DNA from: Chryseobacterium sp. KACC 21268
GTDB lineage: Bacteria; Bacteroidota; Bacteroidia; Flavobacteriales; Weeksellaceae
Reading direction: 5' to 3'
DNA: 64,000 nt
Assembly: GCA_028736075.1 (NCBI GenBank)
Contig: CP117875.1
Coordinates: forward strand, 1,054,001-1,118,000
Of this stretch, positions 24,956 to 33,785 are shown piece by piece. The position numbers were made by a program, and so were the translations under genes. The stretch's first letter is position 1. The number at the start of each line of letters is the position of its first letter. Under the pieces are notes generated by a model, which worked only from the letters and a program-made list of their open reading frames with translations, was not told the DNA's origin and did no database searches.

Positions 24956-25933
24956 TTAATTTTTAATAATTTGTTTTATCCAACTACTGAATCCATATTT
25001 TTTGACAATATCTTCGGAAATTTCGTAGTAAGGTTTTTTTATGAAAGCATCAATTTCATTGTAATTGTCGTTTTCTAACACAAATATATTGTTTGGATAA
25101 TAGAAATCGTAATTTTTCACCATTATATTATCAGTGATTACCTTTTTTTTGTAATAAAGCGCCTCAAAAAATCTGATAGAAAGCCCATTGTGAACCGGAT
25201 CTACAAAATCTAGCAAAATATCTGATGATTCTACGTTTCTCAAACTTTCGAGAAAAGTAATTCTGTCTTTGATATATTTGATCTTTGGATTTTTGATTTC
25301 AGATTTATGATAATACTGAATGAAAATTGATAGTTCTACGTTTTTATCAGCCATCTCAGCAATAAACCGATCTATTTTTTTCTCCCTGTTCTCCCAAAAC
25401 AATCCGACGAAGTACAACTTTGGTTTTTGAAAATTGAACGCCTTGTAAGCTGGCGGTAGAAAGTCAAAATAAAAATTGGTGATCGGTTTGATATGATTGG
25501 CTTCATCTTCAGAATCGAAGCAGAAAAAAGAATCAAATAGGTGAAAGTATTGTTTCACTGCCGGGAATTTTTCGATGCCGTCCCATTGGTAAGCGATCAG
25601 TTTTTTTGTCTTTTTTTTCAAAGCCTCAATCACCGGAATCGGAAACAAATCAGGACGAATGACCAAGGCATAATCCAGCATTTCCAAATCAGATATTTTT
25701 CTGTAGTACTCACGAAGTTTATGCTCCTCAACAAGCTTCTTTTTGTAATCTCTATTTTTAAAAAAAGTTTTTTGAAAAAAATTAATAATCTTTTCGTTGT
25801 TCTGATATTTAAACTTAGAAGGATTATCTGTGATTAAATATGGCGAAAAGCCTTCCTTCTTCAGATTTTCCACAAACAGATTGGGGAAATCCGAATAATC
25901 GGGGATCATCAGAAGGAAAGTTGGGGCAGACAT
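24956..25933 (-). CDS. CgeB-like glycosyltransferase, first of a tandem pair
   Basis: 325 residues from the ATG at 25931-25933 (MSAPTFLLMIPDYSDF); the TTG directly abutting the upstream stop is less likely. It is a diverged paralogue of the next gene, with common DYALVIRPD, LIAYQWDGIEKFP, DILLDFVDPVHNGLSIRFFE and VKNYDFYYPNNIFV. The two arose by duplication inside the operon and presumably add different residues or act on different acceptors (inference). Fold and role are as for its partner. Confidence 0.75.
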   Translation of the reverse strand: MSAPTFLLMIPDYSDFPNLFVENLKKEGFSPYLITDNPSKFKYQNNEKIINFFQKTFFKNRDYKKKLVEEHKLREYYRKISDLEMLDYALVIRPDLFPIPVIEALKKKTKKLIAYQWDGIEKFPAVKQYFHLFDSFFCFDSEDEANHIKPITNFYFDFLPPAYKAFNFQKPKLYFVGLFWENREKKIDRFIAEMADKNVELSIFIQYYHKSEIKNPKIKYIKDRITFLESLRNVESSDILLDFVDPVHNGLSIRFFEALYYKKKVITDNIMVKNYDFYYPNNIFVLENDNYNEIDAFIKKPYYEISEDIVKKYGFSSWIKQIIKN

Positions 25934-25945
25934 TTTATTAGACAA

Positions 25946-27010
25946 TTATTTTAATAAATATTTGATTTGTAAAAGTTTAAATTGCTTTCTGATGCTGTTG
26001 ACTGGATTTTTAAAAAAATGTCTTTCAATAGTGTTGAAGGGAAACAAGGATAGTTTGTTCAAAGCTCTGTAGTAAGTTTCATTTTTTTTGGAAAGCAAAG
26101 CAACGTCATCAGATTTGGTGTGGATTTTTTTCAAGGTTGTTTCCAATTTTAATCTGGAAACATCAGTCAATTTGTTTTTTTCTCGGATGGAAAAATCGAT
26201 TATTAATTTTTTTAAATATTGCAAATATTTCTCTGAAACAGCTTTTTTGTAAGAATCAGAATTGTTTTGATAATATTTGTCGAAAATAATTTCTAAAATC
26301 TGTAAGTAAGAATTTAGGTTTCGCTCATCCACATTTTTCGTAATCGATTCCGAATTATCCGTTCTGTAGAGGTAAGTTTCGTCGTTAATGAATTTAACAT
26401 TTCTTGCAAGAAACATCGTTTCAAAAAACCATAATTCATCCTCGTGAAGGATTCCATCCTTGAATTTTAACTTATTTTTCTCCAGGAATTCTCTTTTGTA
26501 CAGCCGGTTTTGTGCTACTGGAGACAAGCCAGATTCCATCGTTCGGAGTAGAACTTCCTGATTGTCATTTATATAGAAAACAGCGCCTTCTTTTGGATGT
26601 TTCAGCTGTGAGATTTTTTCCAAATTTTCTCCATTGACAGTGACTGTAATTCCTGTAATGACATCATTTTCTGGGTCAAGTTCATTCACAAATTGAAGTA
26701 AAGTATTTTCTGTGATGAGATCATCTGAATCCAAAAAAAACAGGTAATTTCCAGTGGCGTTTTCTATTCCCACGTTTCGGGTTGCAGAGAGTCCACGGTT
26801 TTCCTGAGAAAACACTTTGTACTTGTTATTTTTTGCAGAATATTCCTCTAAAATAAATAAAGTTTTGTCTTTGCTTCCATCATTTATCAGAAGACATTCC
26901 CAGTTTTGATAAGTTTGCCGGGAAACAGATGCTATGCAGGAATGGATATACTTTTCCGCATTGTAACACGGAATAATAATTGAAATCAAAGGTTTTTTAG
27001 GATCATTCAT
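25946..27010 (-). CDS. Family 2 glycosyltransferase
   Basis: 354 residues. ISIIIPCYNAEKYIHSCIAS at the start, LLINDGSKDKT at about 41-51, and FFLDSDDLI (Asp-x-Asp-type metal site) near 92. NRLYKREFLEK and GILHEDELWFFE (about 165-190) match capsular and LPS GT2 enzymes of the EpsJ/WcaA type. The C-terminal 100 residues are basic and helical. It overlaps the upstream gene by four bases (ATGA), an arrangement that favours coupled translation. Confidence 0.9.
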   Translation of the reverse strand: MNDPKKPLISIIIPCYNAEKYIHSCIASVSRQTYQNWECLLINDGSKDKTLFILEEYSAKNNKYKVFSQENRGLSATRNVGIENATGNYLFFLDSDDLITENTLLQFVNELDPENDVITGITVTVNGENLEKISQLKHPKEGAVFYINDNQEVLLRTMESGLSPVAQNRLYKREFLEKNKLKFKDGILHEDELWFFETMFLARNVKFINDETYLYRTDNSESITKNVDERNLNSYLQILEIIFDKYYQNNSDSYKKAVSEKYLQYLKKLIIDFSIREKNKLTDVSRLKLETTLKKIHTKSDDVALLSKKNETYYRALNKLSLFPFNTIERHFFKNPVNSIRKQFKLLQIKYLLK

Positions 27011-27978
27011 TTTTTTATAAACCTGCTGTATTGCTCAGGATAATTGATGAAAAATCTAAGATACAAATACTTTTCCAGACCTATTTCAAATGGTGAATAG
27101 TTTAGAAATACAGCTAAGCCGTTTCGGATGCTTTCTTTTTCAGCAAGCATCTCATCAGAATTTGTGTTTCTAATGATTCTCTTCAAAACCATCAATGATT
27201 TTTTTAGAATATTCTTTACAATTGATTTTTTGAATGACAGATCAATGTTTTGGGAGCTCAGAAAAGAGTAAGCTTCCATCAATGCTAAGAAAAAGTGATA
27301 GGCTCTTTTTGGCGTCAGATTGTGTGAAAGACTATTCTCAAATTGAACATAATGATAAACAGGTTTGTTGATCTTAACGACAGTTTGAGCATTCTTAAAC
27401 ACCTTGAACATTGTAAAGTAATCTTCGAATGCTTCCAGATTTTCGGGAAACGAAATGTCTTTAAGAAGTGTTGATTTATATAATTTTGCCCAAGGATGAC
27501 TTTGGATGATTTTATCTTCCAACAATAATTTTAATGCAGATTGCTGATCGTAGATAGAAACTGATTCGTCAAAAGTTTTATTTTTTAGGTTTTGATCGCC
27601 CTTTTCATCCTCGTAAAAAGCCTCAGTAATACTGATGTCTGCATTGGTTTTAACAAGTGCGTTGTATAGCGAATCACAGTAATCGTTCTCCACCCAATCA
27701 TCAGAATCTACAAAACAGATAAATTCTCCACCAGCTTTTTGTATGCCTTGATTTCTTGCTTTTGAAACACCTGCATTTTCCTGATTTAATAAAATGATTC
27801 TAGAATCATCTTTCTGAAACCGTTTGATGATTTCTAAAGTGTCATCCGTTGAACCATCATTTATAACGATGATTTCCAGGTTTTTATAAGTTTGATTTTT
27901 TACAGATGTCAAACATTTCGAAACTGTCCTTTCTGCATTGTAGCACGGAATAATAAGGCTTATAAGAGGATCATTCAT
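27007..27978 (-). CDS. Family 2 glycosyltransferase
   Basis: 323 residues from the ATG at 27976-27978 (MNDPLISLIIPCYNAER). It is a close relative of the next gene in the operon: IVINDGSTDDT near 40, ICFVDSDDWV as the metal site near 90, and SHPWAKLYKSTLLKD followed by EAFEDYFTMFKVF in the acceptor half. The start lies eight bases inside the upstream gene. The two adjacent GT2 genes (this and 25946-27010) begin with nearly the same PLIS.IIPCYNAE segment and probably result from duplication. Confidence 0.9.
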   Translation of the reverse strand: MNDPLISLIIPCYNAERTVSKCLTSVKNQTYKNLEIIVINDGSTDDTLEIIKRFQKDDSRIILLNQENAGVSKARNQGIQKAGGEFICFVDSDDWVENDYCDSLYNALVKTNADISITEAFYEDEKGDQNLKNKTFDESVSIYDQQSALKLLLEDKIIQSHPWAKLYKSTLLKDISFPENLEAFEDYFTMFKVFKNAQTVVKINKPVYHYVQFENSLSHNLTPKRAYHFFLALMEAYSFLSSQNIDLSFKKSIVKNILKKSLMVLKRIIRNTNSDEMLAEKESIRNGLAVFLNYSPFEIGLEKYLYLRFFINYPEQYSRFIKK

Positions 27979-28780
27979 AAATTTGGTAATCTTTTGAAAT
28001 CTCACTTAAACCATTTTCGCAAGTTGTTTTTTTAGATGATTTTAGGTCTTCAATCACTTTTATTTGCTCGTCGTGTTTACTTTTATCACATTGTGGATGG
28101 TAGATGTGGTATTGTATGGCGCCGTACTTTATTTTTCTTTTTACCATTCCAAGATTTACAAATCGTTGTGCAAGTTCTTTGTCCTCAGCACCCCAACCTT
28201 TCAAAGAATTGTCGTATCCATTGACGGCTACAAAATCTTTTTTCCAAAATGCCATATTGCTTCCCATCACGCCATCTGCAGAACGTTCCTCTTTGCTAAT
28301 GAAGATTTTATTAAAAAAAGGAATCCGGATGCCGTGTTCTCTCATTTTTACATCTACACTTAGGAAAGAGACATTTATGGACTTTTGTTTGAGTAGATTT
28401 TCACTTTTCGTTTTGCCAATCATCAGCCGTCGTCCTTTGATAAACGAATTTTGCTTGGCGAAACTTTTATGATCTTGGATGAAATGCGGATGCAGGATCA
28501 CATCACCATCAATTTGTATGATGTAGTCAGCAGTAGCTTCAGAGATTGCTTTGTTTCTGATTTCTGCTAATTTGAAACCTTTATCCTCGTGCCAAATGTG
28601 TTTTATTTTTCTTTTGCTGATTTTTCTGTATCGGTCTATGATGTCCTTTGTCGAAGTAGTTGAACCATCATCAGCTATGATGATTTCTTCCGGTTTCACA
28701 GTTTGTTTCATCACACTTTGGAGGCATAGTTGTAATGCTTCCGGCCAGTTGTACGTAGAAATAATCAGTGCAATCCTCAT
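27971..28780 (-). CDS. Family 2 glycosyltransferase with galactosyltransferase-type C-terminal segment
   Basis: 269 residues. RIALIISTYNWPEALQLCLQ, IIIADDGSTTST and QIDGDVILHPHFI give the GT-A donor site. GWGAEDKELAQRFVNLGM (about 210-228) is the Glyco_transf_7C motif of beta-1,4-galactosyltransferases and chondroitin polymerase-like enzymes. A histidine-rich HIYHPQCDKSKHDE follows. Both ends overlap neighbours by 4-8 bases. Transfer of a hexose or hexosamine to an LPS core or O-chain acceptor is likely; the exact sugar is unknown. Confidence 0.88.
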   Translation of the reverse strand: MRIALIISTYNWPEALQLCLQSVMKQTVKPEEIIIADDGSTTSTKDIIDRYRKISKRKIKHIWHEDKGFKLAEIRNKAISEATADYIIQIDGDVILHPHFIQDHKSFAKQNSFIKGRRLMIGKTKSENLLKQKSINVSFLSVDVKMREHGIRIPFFNKIFISKEERSADGVMGSNMAFWKKDFVAVNGYDNSLKGWGAEDKELAQRFVNLGMVKRKIKYGAIQYHIYHPQCDKSKHDEQIKVIEDLKSSKKTTCENGLSEISKDYQIYE

Positions 28781-29523
28781 TTACTTTTATATTCTATCAG
28801 TTTGGATAGGGTCAAAAATTTGTATTGAGATTTTAAGCAAGCAAAAATAAAGCCTTCTTTCCCATCTCTGAACCCTTGTTTGATAAAATAATATTTGAAA
28901 AACCAAAAGAATGGCGATGTCAATAATTTAAAAAAAGTAACTTTCTTATGCTGTCTTTTCGGAATTTCGGCAGTCGAGTAGAGGTTGTTCTTGTTTTGGG
29001 TGTGAGAAATACTATCGTCCGCAAGATGTTCTATTGCTAACAATTTATTATTTGAATTGATCTTGAAAACTTCACCATCAATGGTTGGTATCGAATGTAT
29101 GAATTCTGGCCAATTGATTTTAGATTTTCTAAAAAAACGGTAAACATAATCAGGATAAGCAGAATGCATAAATTTTCCTAAAAAATAATTCTTTCTAGGA
29201 ATGGCGAAGCAAGCGATTTCAGGTTTTTCGGAGGCCATTTTCTGTAAATAATTTTTTAATTCTGTATTTACAGTTTCATCAGCATCCAAAAGTAAAACCC
29301 ATTCATTTTTGGCTTGAGCAATGGCGAAATTTCTGGCAGGTTCCACAAAGCCGGTTTTCTCGTGAAAGATAATTTTGGCGTTATATTTTTTGGCGATTTC
29401 CAAGGTTTCATCCTCACTGTGCATATCGCATACTAGGATTTCATCCATTCCTTTTACAGAATTGAGAACTTCATCCAAATGTTTTTCAGCATTATAGGTA
29501 TTGATAACTACAGAAATCTTCAT
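28777..29523 (-). CDS. WaaE/KdtX-type family 2 glycosyltransferase
   Basis: 248 residues from the ATG at 29521-29523 (MKISVVINTYNAEKHL); a longer frame runs back into rocD but has no GT homology in that part. VVINTYNAEKHLDEVLNSVK, ILVCDMHSEDET and WVLLLDADETV are typical of the WaaE/KdtX group that adds glucose or a related hexose to the inner LPS core. A C-terminal hydrophobic segment (FFWFFKYYFIKQGFRDGKEG) suits membrane association. It starts 3 bases past the rocD stop codon. Confidence 0.87.
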   Translation of the reverse strand: MKISVVINTYNAEKHLDEVLNSVKGMDEILVCDMHSEDETLEIAKKYNAKIIFHEKTGFVEPARNFAIAQAKNEWVLLLDADETVNTELKNYLQKMASEKPEIACFAIPRKNYFLGKFMHSAYPDYVYRFFRKSKINWPEFIHSIPTIDGEVFKINSNNKLLAIEHLADDSISHTQNKNNLYSTAEIPKRQHKKVTFFKLLTSPFFWFFKYYFIKQGFRDGKEGFIFACLKSQYKFLTLSKLIEYKSK

Positions 29524-29525
29524 TC

Positions 29526-30770
29526 TTAAAACTCCAAAACCGTTTTCTCGATGATTTTCACGCAATCCAACAATTGCTCTTCTGTGATCACCAAAGGTGG
29601 CGCAAGTCTGATGATGTTTCCGTGCGTTGGTTTTGCCAGCAATCCGTTTTCTTTCAGTTTTACACAAAGGTTCCAAGCTGTTTTGCTGTCTGGCGTGTCA
29701 TTGATTAAAATAGCATTAAGCAAACCTTTTCCACGAACTTTCGTTATTAAATCTGTTTTTTCAATTAATTTTTCAATTTCAGAACGGAAGAGTTTTCCTA
29801 ATTCCTCAGATTTTTCGGATAATTTTTCATCTGCGACAACATCCAAAGCCGCAACTGCAACAGCACAAGCAATTGGATTTCCACCGAAAGTGGAACCGTG
29901 TTGTCCGGGTTTGATGACATTCATAATTTCGTCATTCGCTAAAACTGCAGAAACAGGATACATTCCGCCAGAAAGTGCTTTTCCTAAAATTAAAATATCT
30001 GGCTGAACATTTTCGTGATGACAGGCGATCAATTTTCCAGTTCTTGCAATTCCCGTTTGAACTTCGTCTGCAATGAAAAGAACATTATATTTCTGACAAA
30101 GCTCAGATGCGTTTTTCAAATAATTTTCATCTGGAACGTAAACACCAGCTTCACCTTGGATTGGTTCAACCAAAAATGCCGCAATATTTGCTGAATCATT
30201 TTTCAATGTTTCTTCCAACGCATTCAAATCATTGTAAGGAATTTTTACAAATCCTGGCGTGAAAGGGCCATAATTCTGGTTTGCATCTGGGTCATTAGAA
30301 AAAGAAACAATTGTTGTTGTTCTTCCGTGGAAATTATTTTCACAAACCACAATTTTTGCCGAGTTCTCGGAAATTCCTTTGACTTCGTAGCTCCATTTTC
30401 TGGCTAATTTTACAGCTGTTTCCACAGCCTCAGCACCAGAATTCATTGGAAGAACTTTATCAAAACCGAAAAGTGTCGTGATTTTTTTTTCGTATTCTCC
30501 AAGATTTGAATTGTAAAAAGCTCTCGAAGTCAATGCTAACTTTTTAGCCTGATTGACCAATGCATCTACAATTTTTGGATGAGAATGTCCTTGATTGACA
30601 GCAGAGTACGCGGAAAGGAAATCATAATATTTCTTGCCTTCCACATCCCAAACAAAAACGCCTTCACCTTTTTCTAAAACCACAGGAAGTGGATGATAAT
30701 TGTGCGCGCCATATTGATTTTCGAGGTCGATGAAATATTGGGAATTTTTTTCCTGAACTGCTGTTGACAT
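29526..30770 (-). CDS. rocD: Ornithine--oxo-acid aminotransferase
   Basis: 414 residues, class III PLP aminotransferase. It converts ornithine and 2-oxoglutarate to glutamate semialdehyde and glutamate (arginine/ornithine breakdown, proline link). Visible blocks are [65 protein letters not shown] and the PLP-lysine segment [18 protein letters not shown]. It is the promoter-proximal gene of an otherwise glycan-related operon: the next start codon is 3 bases away. No link between ornithine metabolism and the glycans is evident. Confidence 0.95.
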   Translation of the reverse strand: MSTAVQEKNSQYFIDLENQYGAHNYHPLPVVLEKGEGVFVWDVEGKKYYDFLSAYSAVNQGHSHPKIVDALVNQAKKLALTSRAFYNSNLGEYEKKITTLFGFDKVLPMNSGAEAVETAVKLARKWSYEVKGISENSAKIVVCENNFHGRTTTIVSFSNDPDANQNYGPFTPGFVKIPYNDLNALEETLKNDSANIAAFLVEPIQGEAGVYVPDENYLKNASELCQKYNVLFIADEVQTGIARTGKLIACHHENVQPDILILGKALSGGMYPVSAVLANDEIMNVIKPGQHGSTFGGNPIACAVAVAALDVVADEKLSEKSEELGKLFRSEIEKLIEKTDLITKVRGKGLLNAILINDTPDSKTAWNLCVKLKENGLLAKPTHGNIIRLAPPLVITEEQLLDCVKIIEKTVLEF

Positions 30771-30806
30771 ATCTTTTATTTTTTGTAAAAATAATAAAAT
30801 TAATGA

Positions 30807-30840
30807 TAAAAAAAATGCCCAACTTACAGTCAGGCATTAT
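30807..30840 (-). terminator. Terminator after accC
   Basis: On the minus strand AATGCC and GGCATT form a short stem with a 13-base loop, followed by a run of eight T. It separates accC from rocD. Confidence 0.7.
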
Positions 30841-30863
30841 ATATTTATTAATAAGAGATTGTT

Positions 30864-32222
30864 TTAGATATGATTATCAAAACTTCTGTCCATTACGAAG
30901 TCTTCCATAAACTTGGTCGTATAGTTTCCAGCAAGGAAATCTTCATTTTCCAATAGTTGTCTGTGGAAAGGAATCGTAGTTTTCACTCCTTCGATGTAGA
31001 ACTCTTCCAAAGCACGTTTCATTTTTGCAATCGATTCTTCTCTGGTTTGAGCAGTCACGATCAATTTTGCAATCATAGAATCGTAATTGGATGGAATTGT
31101 GTATCCAGAATAAACGTGAGTGTCAACTCTTACACCATTTCCACCAGGAATATTAAGTTCGGTGATTTTCCCCGGAGACGGTCGGAAATCAGCATAAGGA
31201 TCTTCCGCATTGATTCTACACTCGATAGAATGTCTCTTCGGATAATAATTTTTTCCGCTGATTGGCGTTCCAGCCGCCAAAAGAATCTGCTCACGAATCA
31301 AGTCAAAATCAACAACTTGTTCCGTAATTGGATGCTCCACCTGGATTCTCGTATTCATTTCCATGAAGTAGAAATTCCTGTGTTTGTCCACTAAAAATTC
31401 GATGGTTCCAACACCTTCGTAAGAAATATATTCTGCCGCTTTTACAGCTGCTTCACCCATTCTTTCACGAAGATCATCTGTCATAAAAGGAGAAGGTGTT
31501 TCTTCAATCAACTTCTGATTTCTTCTTTGGATCGAACAGTCTCTTTCTGAAAGGTGACAAGCTTTACCAAATTGATCTCCAGCAACCTGAATCTCAATGT
31601 GTCTTGGCTCTTCGATCAGTTTTTCCATGTACATTCCGCCGTTTCCAAAAGCTGCAACAGCTTCTTGGATTGCAGAATCCCAATGTTCTTTCAGGTCTTC
31701 TTCTTTCCAAACGGCTCTCATTCCTTTTCCACCGCCACCAGCAGTCGCTTTGATCATCACAGGATACCCCGTTTCTTTAGCGATTTTTTTTGCGTCTTCG
31801 TAAGAATCAATCAAACCTTCAGAACCTGGAACGCAAGGGATTCCGGCCGCTTTCATAGTTGCTTTGGCCGTAGCTTTGTCTCCCATTTTTTCGATCTGTT
31901 CCGGAGTTGCTCCAATGAATTTGATACCGTTTTTAGCACAAATTCTGGAGAAGTTTGCATTCTCAGATAAGAATCCATAACCTGGATGAATAGCATCTGC
32001 ATTGGTGATTTCTGCAGCCGCAATGATATTTGGAATTTTAAGATAAGAATCTTTACTCATCGGTGGGCCAATACAAACCGCCTCGTCTGCAAAACGCACG
32101 TGAAGACTGTCTTTGTCAGCAGTGGAGTAGACCGCTACTGTTTTGATTCCCATTTCCTTGGCCGTACGCAAAATTCGCATTGCGATCTCGCCACGGTTTG
32201 CGATCAATATTTTTTTGAACAT
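30864..32222 (-). CDS. accC: Biotin carboxylase subunit of acetyl-CoA carboxylase
   Basis: 452 residues. It carboxylates biotin on AccB using ATP and bicarbonate. The ATP-grasp features are [37 protein letters not shown], the glycine-rich [32 protein letters not shown] and [18 protein letters not shown] with the catalytic Glu and Arg. Length is standard. It follows accB after 81 bases filled with short word repeats. Confidence 0.98.
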   Translation of the reverse strand: MFKKILIANRGEIAMRILRTAKEMGIKTVAVYSTADKDSLHVRFADEAVCIGPPMSKDSYLKIPNIIAAAEITNADAIHPGYGFLSENANFSRICAKNGIKFIGATPEQIEKMGDKATAKATMKAAGIPCVPGSEGLIDSYEDAKKIAKETGYPVMIKATAGGGGKGMRAVWKEEDLKEHWDSAIQEAVAAFGNGGMYMEKLIEEPRHIEIQVAGDQFGKACHLSERDCSIQRRNQKLIEETPSPFMTDDLRERMGEAAVKAAEYISYEGVGTIEFLVDKHRNFYFMEMNTRIQVEHPITEQVVDFDLIREQILLAAGTPISGKNYYPKRHSIECRINAEDPYADFRPSPGKITELNIPGGNGVRVDTHVYSGYTIPSNYDSMIAKLIVTAQTREESIAKMKRALEEFYIEGVKTTIPFHRQLLENEDFLAGNYTTKFMEDFVMDRSFDNHI

Positions 32223-32225
32223 CTT

Positions 32226-32303
32226 TTTATAATTAAAAATTAAGAATTAAAAATTGAGATAAAGTGAAAACGATCACTTATCAATCATCATCTATCAATT
32301 ATA
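32226..32303. repeat. Short tandem word repeats between accB and accC
   Basis: Two degenerate blocks are seen: ATTAAAAATTAAGAATTAAA (7-8 bp period) and TTATCAATCATCATCTATCA followed by ATTATATT. The second uses the same ATCAATT word that is repeated inside waaA. Whatever their nature, they lie in the transcribed spacer of an essential operon. Confidence 0.55.
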
Positions 32304-32780
32304 TTAAGAAGGATCTACTAAAAATAATGGTTGATCGTACTCTACTGGAGAAGCGTCTTCTACCAAGATCTTCACGATTTTTCCGCTAACTTCTGACTCT
32401 ATCTGGTTGAAAAGCTTCATTGCTTCGATCACACAAACTACTTTTCCTTCTGTTACAGAATCGCCTACGTTTGCAAAAACATCTTTGTCTGGAGATGGTT
32501 TTCTGTAGAAAGTCCCGATCATTGGGGATTTGATCGTGATATATTTGCTGTCATCGGCAACGTTTGTTGCTTCAGAATTATCGTTAGAAGCAGAAACTGG
32601 ACTTGCAGCTGGTGCAGAAAAAGGAGTCTGATAAGAAACTTGTGGTGTTACATAGCTTACAGGCTCGCCTCCTAGTGGTGTTTTGATATAGATTTCGAAG
32701 TCTTTATTTTTATATTTCACTTCGGAAACTCCTGCTTTTGCTACAAATCTTACAAGATTCTGAATGTCTTTTATATCCAT
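32304..32780 (-). CDS. accB: Biotin carboxyl carrier protein of acetyl-CoA carboxylase
   Basis: 158 residues. An N-terminal helical domain is joined by an Ala/Pro/Ser-rich linker (about 45-75) to the C-terminal biotinyl domain. The biotinylation site is EAMKLFN, with the Lys at about residue 122. IKSPMIGTFYRKPSPD is the usual thumb-containing segment of BCCP. It is co-transcribed with accC. Confidence 0.97.
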   Translation of the reverse strand: MDIKDIQNLVRFVAKAGVSEVKYKNKDFEIYIKTPLGGEPVSYVTPQVSYQTPFSAPAASPVSASNDNSEATNVADDSKYITIKSPMIGTFYRKPSPDKDVFANVGDSVTEGKVVCVIEAMKLFNQIESEVSGKIVKILVEDASPVEYDQPLFLVDPS

Positions 32781-32803
32781 AAAATTTTAAATGTTTTGAA
32801 CGC

Positions 32804-32811
32804 CAAATATA
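32804..32811 (-). promoter_or_regulatory. -7 element upstream of accB, abutting the rpmF terminator
   Basis: TATATTTG on the minus strand, 24 bases before the accB ATG. The -33 region would fall inside the terminator stem-loop at 32814-32852, where no TTG has the right spacing. Confidence 0.45.
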
Positions 32812-32813
32812 AT

Positions 32814-32852
32814 AAAAAACCACCCAAATTAATAAAATCCGAGTGGTTTTTT
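32814..32852 (-). terminator. Terminator after rpmF
   Basis: On the minus strand AAAAAACCAC and GTGGTTTTTT form a 10-bp perfect stem with a T-run, 30 bases past the rpmF stop. It separates the DUF177-rpmF unit from accB-accC. Confidence 0.85.
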
Positions 32853-32883
32853 ATGCTAAGTATAAGATTATCAAAGATAATTC

Positions 32884-33087
32884 TTAGTTTTCTTCTATAG
32901 TTTCTACAGTTTTCTCTACTACAACTTTTCCTCTGTAGTATAGTTTTCCTTCGTGCCAGTGCGCTCTGTGGTATAAGTGCATTTCGCCAGACGTTGCGTC
33001 TTTAGCCAATTGAGGAACTACAGCTTTGTAGTGTGTTCTTCTTTTATCTCTTCTTGTAGACGACTGTCTTCTTTTAGGATGTGCCAT
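32884..33087 (-). CDS. rpmF: Large ribosomal subunit protein L32
   Basis: 67 residues. It begins [20 protein letters not shown], as L32 does, and ends in [15 protein letters not shown]. The zinc-binding cysteines found in some L32 proteins are absent, so this is the cysteine-free form. It follows the DUF177 gene by 48 bases, a widespread pair in bacteria. Confidence 0.97.
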   Translation of the reverse strand: MAHPKRRQSSTRRDKRRTHYKAVVPQLAKDATSGEMHLYHRAHWHEGKLYYRGKVVVEKTVETIEEN

Positions 33088-33135
33088 TGTTAGTACTTTT
33101 TAAAAAATTCTTTCGAATTATATTGTTGTTATTTC

Positions 33136-33663
33136 TTAATTGTTATCTTTTAATCTCTTCAAAGCTTCCCATCGTGGGTCCACTTGTTCCTCTTCTTTCT
33201 CGATTATTTTTGGACTGTATTTGTCTAAAAGAGTCTGATATTCCTCATTATCTTTTACAGAAGGTGCTACTTTCTTCATTGGGATTGATAGGACCACCGT
33301 TTCGTAGATAAGATTGGCGATGTTGAAATCGCTGTCTTTTCTGTTGATGGTGATAACATCTTCGTTGCTGTCATCGTATTCTTCTCCAAATTTCACAAGA
33401 ACTTTCAAATCGTTTTCTATGTTTTCGGAAAATTCATCATTGCTAATGTCGCAAATCAATTGAACCGTTCCTGAAACTTCGAATATGAATTCCAAAAATG
33501 TCGTGTGCTTGTCCAAAAGAACATTCACATTGATATTTGGGTTGAAAAACTCCTGTTCAGTCTCAAATAAATCAAAGAACTCCTGATTGATTTCGTAATT
33601 GAAATCGTGCTTTCCTGGTTTTAAGCCTACAAAAGCAATGTCGTAGTTTCTAAATCTGTCCAT
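33136..33663 (-). CDS. DUF177/YceD family protein
   Basis: About 175 residues from the ATG at 33661-33663 (MDRFRNYDIAFVGLKPG). It contains FEVSGTVQLICDISNDEF, the region that in YceD proteins carries the C-x-x-C-type motif; only one Cys is left here. The acidic NEDVITINRKDSDFNIANLIY and final VDPRWEALKRLK are typical. In other bacteria YceD acts with 23S rRNA accumulation and sits before rpmF, as here. Its own promoter is visible just upstream. Confidence 0.88.
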   Translation of the reverse strand: MDRFRNYDIAFVGLKPGKHDFNYEINQEFFDLFETEQEFFNPNINVNVLLDKHTTFLEFIFEVSGTVQLICDISNDEFSENIENDLKVLVKFGEEYDDSNEDVITINRKDSDFNIANLIYETVVLSIPMKKVAPSVKDNEEYQTLLDKYSPKIIEKEEEQVDPRWEALKRLKDNN

Positions 33664-33675
33664 AAAAATGGTTTG

Positions 33676-33706
33676 CAAAAATAATTTAATTTTTTCAAAT
33701 AACAAA
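33676..33706 (-). promoter_or_regulatory. Promoter of the DUF177-rpmF operon
   Basis: On the minus strand TTTTG (33703-33706 region), a spacer of exactly 19 bases, then TATTTTTG (33676-33683), 12 bases before the ATG. Full match to the Bacteroidota housekeeping promoter. Confidence 0.82.
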
Positions 33707-33785
33707 ATATTTTTTGGAAATACTTGAATTGCAAAAAATTAGTCCTCCAAAAACTTATTTTAATGTCTCAATTTTGAAGAAAGTT

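Noticed and set aside
29524-29676. N-terminal extension of the WaaE-like glycosyltransferase into rocD
   Set aside because: The extension overlaps rocD out of frame and lacks glycosyltransferase features; the ATG at 29523 begins exactly at the conserved first strand.
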